From: Frankiaceae bacterium
Lineage (GTDB): Bacteria > Actinomycetota > Actinomycetes > BP-191
Direction: 5' to 3'
Assembly (NCBI GenBank): GCA_035556555.1
Contig: DATMES010000023.1
Coordinates: forward strand, 1-45,523
Length of the DNA stretch: 45,523 bases
The notes under the pieces were generated by a model. The model ran no database searches, had not been told where the DNA came from, and saw nothing but the letters and a program-made list of their open reading frames with translations. The translations under genes and the position numbers were made by a program. Below, one piece after another: positions 39,201 through 45,523 of the stretch (position 1 is its first letter; each line of letters starts with the position of its first letter).

Positions 39201-40954
39201 GCAACGTCGTCCCCTCCGGACAGCCGACGGGGCCGTACGCGCCCACCCCCGGCCGGGCCCAGCCCGCGTCGCCGGTCGGCAGGGTCGTCCGGCAGGCGTC
39301 GGACGGCTGGCACGAGTTCGCCGGCCGCTTCGACGCGCAGCGTGTGCCGCTCGCCGGCGCGGGCGCCGCACTGGTCGTCGCGGGGTCGTTCCTGCCGTGG
39401 GCGGCGTTCTCCGGCTTCCCCGGCAAGATGACGCTGTCCGGCTACCCGGGCGGCGTCCGGGCGTACTGCCTCGCGCTCGTCGTGTTCGCGGCGTTCGCCT
39501 TCCACCGGCGGGCCGGCGGCGACGCCGCGGGCGAGGTCGCGAGCCTCGGCATGCTCGTGGTCACGCTCTACACCGTCCTCGCCATCGCGGTGGAGGGCGG
39601 CGGCCTCGTCAACGTCGCCGTCGGCGGCTGGCTCTGCCTCGTCGGCTCGGTGCTGCTGCTGGCGGCGTTCGGGTCGCAGCCGCGCGACGAGGTGGTCGAG
39701 CCGCTGCCGCCCGGCTCCGTCTGGCTGCAGCTCCTCGCGATCGTCGTCGTCATCGGGCTGATGCTCATGCTCGTCGTCGAGGGCCTGTCCATCGAGGCGT
39801 CCAACCAGTTCGTGGCGTTCCTCGTCGCGATCGCGTTCTTCCTGCTCGCCGCGGCGCGGGTCGGCGTCACGGCGTGGTTCCAGGCCGCGTCCGAGCGGCA
39901 GCGCATGATCACCATCGTCGCCGCGCTGCTGTCCGCCGCGGTGTTCCCGTTCACGCAGGCCGGGAGCAACTACTGGCTCCGTGTCGCCGCGTCCGTCGGC
40001 GTGTTCGCGGCGGTCGTCGTCGGCCTCAACATCGTGGTCGGCCTGGCCGGCCTGCTCGACCTCGGCTACGTCGCGTTCTTCGGCGTGGGCGCGTACGTCG
40101 GCGCCTCCCTCAGCGGCGCCGAGGCGTCGAACCTCGACGTCCACCTGCCGTTCCTCGTCGTGCTGGTCATCGGCGCGCTCGTGGCCGCGGGGTTCGGCAT
40201 CGCGATCGGCGCGCCGACGCTGCGGCTGCGCGGCGACTACCTGGCGATCGTCACGCTGGCGTTCGGCGAGATCTTCCGCATCGCCGCCAACAACCTCGAC
40301 GGCACCGCCGGGCCCAAGATCACCAACGGGCCGAACGGCATCCCCGGCGTCCCCAACCTCGAGCTCCCCGGCGGCTTCAACTTCGGCGACTCGCACGAGC
40401 TGTTCGGGATCGAGCTGGCGTACTTCGCCAACTACTTCTGGGCCGAGCTGGTGCTGCTCGTCTTCGTGATCCTCGTGTTCGTGCGGCTCAACAACAGCCG
40501 CGTCGGCCGCGCCTGGGTCGCGATCCGCGAGGACGAGACCGCGGCGGCCGCCATGGGCGTCAACACCACGCGGCTCAAGCTGCTCGCGTTCGCCATCGGC
40601 GCGTTCCTCGCCGGCGCGGCGGGCACGCTCAACGCCCACCTCACCACGCAGGTCTCGCCGGACTCGTACAAGTTCGACGAGTCGATCCTGCTGCTCGCCG
40701 CCGTCGTCCTCGGCGGCATGGGCACGATCGGCGGCGCGCTGCTCGGCTCGGCCGCGATCGTCGTCATCCCCGAGAAGCTCCGCTTCGTCGAGGAGAAGCG
40801 CATCCTGCTGTTCGGCGTCGCGCTGATCCTCATGATGCGGTTCCGCCCGGAGGGCATCGTGCCGAACAAGCGCCGGCAACGGGAGTTCCACGACGACACC
40901 AGCGGGGCCGACGCCACGTCGGCGCCCCCCGGCTCCCCGGTGGCGACGGCATGA
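39197..40954 (+). CDS. livM: Branched-chain amino acid ABC transporter permease LivM with long N-terminal membrane extension
   Basis: 585 aa, against roughly 300-425 for most LivM proteins. The LivM core begins near residue 265 (VGLNIVVGLAGLLDLGYVAF, then FGVGAYVGASL; TLRLRGDYLAIVTLAFGEI). The EAA loop is RVGRAWVAIREDETAAAAMG. Before it, a Pro/Gly-rich cytoplasmic head and about six extra spans (residues ~50-260) of unknown role are fused in frame. GTG 39197 overlaps the livH stop, so the extension is part of the gene rather than a separate ORF. Confidence 0.95.
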
Positions 40955-41802
40955 CCCCGCCCCGCGCCCGCAAGGCGCCCGCCACGCCGCCTCCGCCGCC
41001 GGAGCCGCAGCCGTACGTCCCGCCCGGCGACGTCGTCCTGCACGCCGACGGCGTCACCAAGCGCTTCGGTGGCCTCACCGCCGTCAGCGACGTCGACTTC
41101 GTCGTGCACGAGGGCGAGATCGTCGGCCTCATCGGCCCCAACGGCGCCGGCAAGACGACGTTCTTCAACTGCCTCACCGGCATGGAGGACCCCACCGAGG
41201 GCCGGGTCACCTACCGCGGCCAGGTGCTCTCCGGGGCGCCGCACGAGATCACCAAGATGGGCCTCGCGCGGACGTTCCAGAACATCCGGCTCTTCCCCAA
41301 CATGACCGCCCTGGAGAACGTCCTCGTCGGCCGCCACTCGCGCACCAAGGCCGGCGTGTTCACGGCGATCCTGCACGGGCCGCTGTACCGGCGCGAGGAG
41401 CGCGAGGGGGAGCGGCAGGCCCGCGAGCTGCTCGACTTCGTCAACCTCGGCCAGCACGCCAACGCCCTCGCCAAGAACCTCCCGTACGGCGACCAGCGCC
41501 GCCTCGAGATCGCCCGCGCGCTCGCCACCAAGCCGGGCCTGCTGCTGCTCGACGAGCCCACCGCCGGCATGAACCCCCAGGAGACCGCGGCGGCCATGCA
41601 GCTCGTCCGCAAGATCCGCCAGCAGGGCCTCGCCGTCGTCGTCATCGAGCACGACATGAAGTTCATCTTCAACCTCTGCGACCGGGTCGCCGTGCTCGTC
41701 CAGGGCAAGAAGCTCGTCGAAGGGACCCCGGCGCAAGTGCAGGCCGACCCGCGCGTCGTCGAGGCGTACCTCGGCACCCCCGCCACCGGGGAGGCGTCGT
41801 GA
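40951..41802 (+). CDS. livG: Branched-chain amino acid ABC transporter ATP-binding protein LivG
   Basis: 283 aa. Walker A GLIGPNGAGKTTFFNCLTG, signature LPYGDQRRLEIARAL (the LivG-type YGxQRR variant), Walker B LLLLDEPTAGMN and switch His in VVIEHDMKFIF. The first ~28 residues are a Pro-rich leader before the ABC domain. It starts and ends with four-base overlaps with livM and livF. Confidence 0.97.
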   Translation: MTPPRARKAPATPPPPPEPQPYVPPGDVVLHADGVTKRFGGLTAVSDVDFVVHEGEIVGLIGPNGAGKTTFFNCLTGMEDPTEGRVTYRGQVLSGAPHEITKMGLARTFQNIRLFPNMTALENVLVGRHSRTKAGVFTAILHGPLYRREEREGERQARELLDFVNLGQHANALAKNLPYGDQRRLEIARALATKPGLLLLDEPTAGMNPQETAAAMQLVRKIRQQGLAVVVIEHDMKFIFNLCDRVAVLVQGKKLVEGTPAQVQADPRVVEAYLGTPATGEAS

Positions 41803-42566
41803 CCGCCGACCCGTACGAGTACCGCGAGCAGCCGTCCGAGGTCATGGCCGGCACGCCGATGCTCGAGGTCCGAGACCTCCGCGTGTCGTACGGCAAGATC
41901 GAGGCAGTCAAGGGGATCTCGTTCAGCGTCCCCGCCGGGCAGGTCGTCACCCTCATCGGCGGCAACGGCGCCGGCAAGACCACCACGCTGCGTACGCTCT
42001 CCGGCCTGCTCCCCGTCGTCTCCGGCGACGTCATCTTCGAGGGGCAGCGCATCACCGGCATGCCCGCCCACGAGGTCGTCCGCCGCGGCATCGCCCACTC
42101 GCCCGAGGGCCGCAAGATCTTCCCCCGCATGAGCGTCGTCGAGAACCTCGAGCTCGGCGCGTTCACCCGCAACGACCGCAGCGGCATCGACAGCGACATC
42201 GCACACGTGTACGAGCTGTTCCCTGTGCTGGGGGAGCGCGCCCAGCAGGCCGCCGGCACCCTCTCCGGCGGCGAGCAGCAGATGCTCGCCATGGGGCGCG
42301 CGATGATGTCGCGGCCGCGCCTGCTCATGCTCGACGAGCCGTCCATGGGGCTCTCGCCGATCATGATGGAGCGGATCTTCTCGACGATCCGTACGTTGAA
42401 GGACGCCGGGACGACGATCCTGCTCGTCGAGCAGAACGCACAGGCGGCTTTGACCTTGGCCGACCACGGTTACGTCATCGAGACGGGGAAGATCGTTCTC
42501 TCCGACGAGGGCCGCAAGCTGCTCGGGAACGAGCAGGTGCGGAAGGCGTACCTCGGCGAGGAGTAG
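41799..42566 (+). CDS. livF: Branched-chain amino acid ABC transporter ATP-binding protein LivF
   Basis: 255 aa. Walker A LIGGNGAGKTTTLRTLSGL, LivF-type HSPEGRKIFPRMSVVENLEL, signature LSGGEQQMLAMGRAMM, Walker B LLMLDEPSMGLSP and VEQNAQ. It forms the ATPase heterodimer with LivG. Last gene of the operon; a long hairpin begins 12 nt after the stop. Confidence 0.97.
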   Translation: MTADPYEYREQPSEVMAGTPMLEVRDLRVSYGKIEAVKGISFSVPAGQVVTLIGGNGAGKTTTLRTLSGLLPVVSGDVIFEGQRITGMPAHEVVRRGIAHSPEGRKIFPRMSVVENLELGAFTRNDRSGIDSDIAHVYELFPVLGERAQQAAGTLSGGEQQMLAMGRAMMSRPRLLMLDEPSMGLSPIMMERIFSTIRTLKDAGTTILLVEQNAQAALTLADHGYVIETGKIVLSDEGRKLLGNEQVRKAYLGEE

Positions 42567-42577
42567 GTCCCATTTAA

Positions 42578-42646
42578 GGGCGGGGGGCTGGCGCACCGCC
42601 TAGTTCCGCGAGCTCCCTTAGTCGGCGGTACGCCAGCCCCCCGCCC
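42578..42646 (+). terminator. Long hairpin terminator of the liv operon
   Basis: GGGCGGGGGGCTGGCG pairs perfectly with CGCCAGCCCCCCGCCC, and the stem extends inward by CACCGCC/GGCGGTA with one mismatch, giving about 23 bp around a 23-nt loop. No T-run. It begins 12 nt after livF. Confidence 0.85.
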
Positions 42647-43242
42647 TCCTCGCCCCGCTCTCGCCGCACACCTTCCACCCGGCTCGCCCGCGCAGCAGCG
42701 GCCACCGGGGCCCTGCGGGCGCACTCGGAAACCCCCGCCCGCCTCGCCCCGCCGCCACCCTCGCCCCGCGCTCGCCGCCCCTCCCACCGCTGAACGATCA
42801 CCTGTGTCCGTTCAGCGGCCATTTCGGCGTACGGGAGGGGACACGGATGATCCACTCCGGCTTCTCGCCCGCCGGACGTTACCGGTGGGTATGGACTGCC
42901 GAAGTCACCGGTCGAGCGTGGGCGTGAGTCCGTACTCACCGGTAACTTCCACGGCTCGCTCGGGCTCGCTCGGGCTCGCTCGGGCTCGCTCGACCGGCGA
43001 CCGGCAGGGCCCTGGACGTGGTGGAACCCGGGGGCTTTTGGTTCCGCCGAGGTCTTCCCCGATCCTCGGTGTTGTCTACTCAGCCGCCCGGGTTCCCGGT
43101 CCGAAACGCTGCACGGCACGCCCGGGGTTCTGGGAGTGGGGAGGGAGGCCGGCGCGCGTCGCGGACGGCAGCGACGTTAGACCCGTCGGTCGCCGTGGGT
43201 CAACGGGCCGGACGGCCTGCGCCGCAACGTTCTTTCCCCGCG
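42647..43242. other. Noncoding, hairpin-rich region with no recognisable gene
   Basis: About 600 nt without a credible ORF; the minus-strand frame across it is Arg/Gly/Pro-rich. It contains a 10-bp hairpin CCGCTGAACG/CGTTCAGCGG (42787-42818), a ~21-nt imperfect inverted repeat around GTTACCGGTG/CACCGGTAAC (42874-42950), four 10-nt tandem repeats (42953-42992), and hairpins GGTGGAACC/GGTTCCGCC and CCGAGG/CCTCGG at about 43018-43075. I compared it mentally with RNase P RNA, SRP RNA, tmRNA and 6C RNA and found none. It may hold an RNA or the regulatory region of the downstream decarboxylase. Confidence 0.6.
42953..42992 (+). repeat. Four 10-nt tandem repeats
   Basis: Four perfect or near-perfect copies of GGCTCGCTCG in a row between two structured segments. 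The copy number may vary. Confidence 0.9.
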
Positions 43243-43248
43243 TAGGCT
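43243..43248 (+). promoter_or_regulatory. Putative -10 box of leaderless decarboxylase promoter
   Basis: TAGGCT lies 8 nt before ATG 43257, identical to the pdtaR box. No Shine-Dalgarno. Confidence 0.5.
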
Positions 43249-43256
43249 CGGTTGGC

Positions 43257-44651
43257 ATGGACACGCCGCGCGAGTCGTTCCACATGACACCCGACGAGTT
43301 CCGTACGCACGGCCGCGCCGTCGTCGACTGGGTCGCCGACTACCTCGAGAACATCGCTCAGCACCCCGTCGCGAGCCGCGTCGCGCCCGGTGAGACCAGG
43401 GCCATGCTCCCGGAGAACGCCCCCGAGCACGGCGAGCCGTTCGAGGCGATGCTGGCCGACCTCGACCGCGTGATCCTCCCCGGCATCACGCACTGGCAGT
43501 CGCCGGGCTGGTTCGGCTACTTCCCCTGCAACGGCTCCGGCCCCGCGATCCTCGGCGACCTCGTCTCCACGGGCCTCGGCGTCCAGGGGATGCTCTGGGC
43601 AACCAGCCCCGCCGCGACGGAGCTCGAGACGCACGTCCTCGACTGGCTGGTGGACCTGCTCGCGCTGCCGGAGACGTTCCGCGGCAACGGCGTCATCCAG
43701 GACAGCGCCTCCTCCGCCACCCTCTGCGCGCTGCTGGCCGCGCGGGAGCGGGCCGGGGCGCCGTACGGCACCCTCACCGGCTACACCTCCACCCAGGCCC
43801 ACTCGTCCGTCGAGAAGGGCTGGAAGATCGCGGGGCTCGACCCCGCGAACCTGCGGCAGGTGCCGGTGGACGAGGCGTACGCCCTCCGTCCCGGCGCCCT
43901 CGCCGACCTGCTGGCGGCCGACGCCAAGGCGGGGCTGACGCCGGCGTTCGTCGTCGCCACCGCGGGCACGACCTCATCGAACGCCATGGACCCGATCGGC
44001 GCCACGGCCGCGGCGGCGCACGCGCACGGCGCGTGGCTGCACGTCGACGCCGCGATGTCCGGCACGGCGGCCGTCTGCCCGGAGTACCGCTGGATCCACG
44101 ACGGGCTGGCCGAGGCCGACTCGTACTGCTTCAACCCGCACAAGTGGATGTGGACGTCGTTCGACTGCGACGCGTTCTACGTGCGCGACCGGGCGGCGCT
44201 CACCACAGCGCTCAGCGTCGTGCCCGAGTACCTCCGCAACGCCGCCACGGAGAGCGGCGCGGTGATCGACTACCGCGACTGGCAGATCCCGCTGGGGAGG
44301 CGCTTCCGGGCGCTGAAGCTGTGGTTCGTGCTCCGCCACTACGGCGCCGAGGGGCTACGCCACCACGTCCGCGAGCACGTAGCCCTGGCCCAGGAGCTCG
44401 CGGCGTGGGTGGACAAGGACGAACGCCTCGTCCTCAGCACCCCGCCGCCGCTCAACCTCGTCTGCTTCCGGCATGCGGAGGGCGACGGCGCGACGCAGCG
44501 CCTCCTCGACGACCTCAACGCCACCGGTGAGGTCTACCTCACCCACACCCGCCTCGACGGCGACCTCACGATCCGCGTCTCCGTCGGCGCGACGCAGACC
44601 CGCCGCGAGCACGTCGAACGCCTCCGCGACCTCGTCGACCGGCACGCGTAG
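43257..44651 (+). CDS. Aromatic-L-amino-acid decarboxylase-like PLP enzyme
   Basis: 464 aa group II PLP decarboxylase (DDC/TDC/histidine-decarboxylase-like). The PLP-binding Lys296 is in CFNPHKWMWTSFDCDAF. The stacking His is in TQAHSSVEKGWKIAG, the cofactor Asp in LHVDAAMSG, and the substrate-pocket segment is ITHWQSPGWFGYFPCN. It probably makes an aromatic amine (tryptamine, phenylethylamine, tyramine or dopamine); the substrate is not readable. It stands alone, not in an operon with the liv genes. Confidence 0.9.
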   Translation: MDTPRESFHMTPDEFRTHGRAVVDWVADYLENIAQHPVASRVAPGETRAMLPENAPEHGEPFEAMLADLDRVILPGITHWQSPGWFGYFPCNGSGPAILGDLVSTGLGVQGMLWATSPAATELETHVLDWLVDLLALPETFRGNGVIQDSASSATLCALLAARERAGAPYGTLTGYTSTQAHSSVEKGWKIAGLDPANLRQVPVDEAYALRPGALADLLAADAKAGLTPAFVVATAGTTSSNAMDPIGATAAAAHAHGAWLHVDAAMSGTAAVCPEYRWIHDGLAEADSYCFNPHKWMWTSFDCDAFYVRDRAALTTALSVVPEYLRNAATESGAVIDYRDWQIPLGRRFRALKLWFVLRHYGAEGLRHHVREHVALAQELAAWVDKDERLVLSTPPPLNLVCFRHAEGDGATQRLLDDLNATGEVYLTHTRLDGDLTIRVSVGATQTRREHVERLRDLVDRHA

Positions 44652-44687
44652 ATAACGGACGGGTTACGCCCGCGCGGCGTTCCGGGC

Positions 44688-44693
44688 TATGGT
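44688..44693 (+). promoter_or_regulatory. Possible -10 box upstream of the GNAT gene
   Basis: TATGGT would initiate near 44700, giving a 60-nt leader to GTG 44761. The in-frame ATG at 44689 lies inside this box, which argues against it as the start. Confidence 0.4.
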
Positions 44694-44760
44694 GCCCGAG
44701 GCGGCATCCGGGGGAGGGGGAGCACAGACCGTACGGCCGGAGTACGACAGGGAGGGCTTG

Positions 44761-45372
44761 GTGGCGCGTTCCGACGTGACCGTCCGCGAGGCGGGGCGCT
44801 CCGACATCCCCGCCCTCCTCGGCCTCTGGCGGGAGCTGCGTGAGGAGGGGCTGCGGCGGCGTACCAACGGCGCCGAGTCCGACGAGCAGGTCACCGCGCG
44901 CTTCGGGGCGGCGCTCGCCGACCCCGAGTCGCGGGTCCTCGTCGCGGTCTACGACGACGCGATCATCGGCATGGCGCAGCTCGTCCGCACCCGCGCGACG
45001 CTGCTCACCGAGGGGTCCTCGGTGGAGCTGTCCGCGATGCACGTCGCCGACGCGCACCGGCGCCGCGGCGCGGGCAAGGCGCTGGTGACGGCGGCGGTGA
45101 CGTACGCCGACGAGCTGGCCGCCGACAGCGTGGTCGTGAGCGTGTTCCCGCAGCACCGCGACGCCAACCGGTTCTACGCCCGCCTCGGCTTCGCCCCGAT
45201 GGTCGTACGCCGCGTCGCCCCCGTCGCCGCGCTGCGCCGCCGGCTCGGCACCCCTGAGGGCCGCGCCGCGCTGCTGCGCCGCGAGCTGCACGTGCCCCGC
45301 CGCTCCGTCATCACCCGCAACCGCGCCCGCCGCGTCATCGCGCCTGCCCCCGTAGGCGACCGCCCGGAGTAG
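44761..45372 (+). CDS. GNAT-family N-acetyltransferase
   Basis: 203 aa with this start. VREAGRSDIPALLGLWRELR opens the GNAT fold; the acetyl-CoA pyrophosphate loop is HRRRGAGKAL and the late motif HRDANRFYARLGFAPM. A basic C-terminal tail (~50 residues, Arg-rich) is extra. Substrate unknown. GTG 44761 has GGGAGGG about 6 nt upstream; an open frame continues upstream to ATG 44689 but without family character. Confidence 0.88.
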   Translation: MARSDVTVREAGRSDIPALLGLWRELREEGLRRRTNGAESDEQVTARFGAALADPESRVLVAVYDDAIIGMAQLVRTRATLLTEGSSVELSAMHVADAHRRRGAGKALVTAAVTYADELAADSVVVSVFPQHRDANRFYARLGFAPMVVRRVAPVAALRRRLGTPEGRAALLRRELHVPRRSVITRNRARRVIAPAPVGDRPE

Positions 45373-45447
45373 CGGTCGTCCGCGCAACCCGGAGCCTTTT
45401 CCATCCTGGCTCGCGCTGGGCCTGGATCGTGCTGGGGAGGAGCCCCT

Positions 45448-45523
45448 TTGGCGCTGGACCACCACAAGAACGGCGGTCAACCCCGGACGAGCGGCGCCCG
45501 CGCACCCGCGTCGGCCCAACCCT
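45448..45523 (+). CDS. Start of an unidentified gene (3' truncated by window edge)
   Basis: TTG 45448 is preceded by a strong GGGGAGGAG 5 nt upstream and opens a frame to the window end (LALDHHKNGGQPRTSGARAP, then ASAQP). Too short to identify. The ribosome binding site and spacing are convincing; a TTG start at such a site also occurs at 35960. Confidence 0.5.
   Translation, partial: MALDHHKNGGQPRTSGARAPASAQP

Noticed and set aside
42574..43119. 181-aa minus-strand open frame in the noncoding gap
   Set aside because: Arg/Gly/Glu-rich without domain or start signal, and it spans hairpins and tandem repeats.
42647..43242. Known structured RNA (RNase P RNA, SRP RNA, tmRNA, 6C RNA)
   Set aside because: None of the invariant cores I know for these RNAs could be found on either strand.
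44689..44760. N-terminal extension of the GNAT protein from ATG 44689
   Set aside because: The codon lies inside a TATGGT -10-like box, and GTG 44761 has a strong ribosome binding site and the normal GNAT start.

Overview
The window is a G+C-rich (roughly 70 percent or more by eye) stretch of an actinobacterial chromosome. The reasons are the lspA / RluA-type synthase / dnaE1 order, PriA in place of HisA, the trpE / Trp-operon membrane protein / trpC / trpB / trpA order, a PdtaR-type ANTAR regulator, an amphi-Trp protein, GTGA/ATGA stop-start overlaps nearly everywhere, and recurrent TAnnnT boxes 6-8 nt upstream of start codons (leaderless transcripts). I cannot name a genus. There is no phage, integrase, transposase or CRISPR array.

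Layout. 1-6.7 kb: truncated DksA-type zinc-finger protein with a basic tail, lspA, an RluA-family pseudouridine synthase, a membrane protein and dnaE1. 6.7-16.1 kb: small membrane/secreted proteins, a DUF6308-type protein, an amidohydrolase, an amphi-Trp protein, a lipoprotein, an ABC-2-type exporter operon with an alpha/beta hydrolase, then on the minus strand a crotonase, a Lon-N-domain protein and an ABC-F ATPase. 16.2-30.9 kb: hisD-hisC-hisB-hisH-priA-ridA-hisF, an inserted three-gene surface/secreted cassette, then hisI-trpE-membrane protein-trpC-trpB-trpA. 30.9-36.8 kb is accessory: degenerate remnants, a VIT/CCC1-type transporter, a coiled-coil protein, a sigma factor with its own C-terminal membrane anchor followed by a tiny six-cysteine secreted protein, a DUF6104-type protein, tRNA-Leu(CAA), pdtaR, and a secreted-protein gene broken by one in-frame TAG. 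36.9-42.6 kb: complete branched-chain amino acid ABC transporter operon livKHMGF. 42.6-43.25 kb: noncoding, rich in inverted repeats. 43.25 kb to the end: an aromatic-amino-acid-decarboxylase-like enzyme, a GNAT acetyltransferase and the start of a further gene.

Metabolic logic: the his and trp genes supply histidine and tryptophan. PriA is the dual HisA/TrpF isomerase, and no separate trpF is present here. RidA in the his operon fits detoxification of reactive enamine/imine by-products from the PLP enzymes HisC and TrpB. The liv operon imports branched-chain amino acids.

The most unusual features are: (1) the membrane-anchored sigma factor with the six-cysteine secreted peptide; (2) an Asp-box plus von Willebrand A surface protein with two tandem secreted paralogues wedged between hisF and hisI; (3) at least three families of short hairpin repeats at gene borders, one copy of which sits in frame inside hisH; (4) only two TTA leucine codons found, in the sigma factor and livH; (5) strong apparent enrichment of the hexamer CGTACG in all reading frames. 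All assignments come from reading the sequence; no database search was possible.
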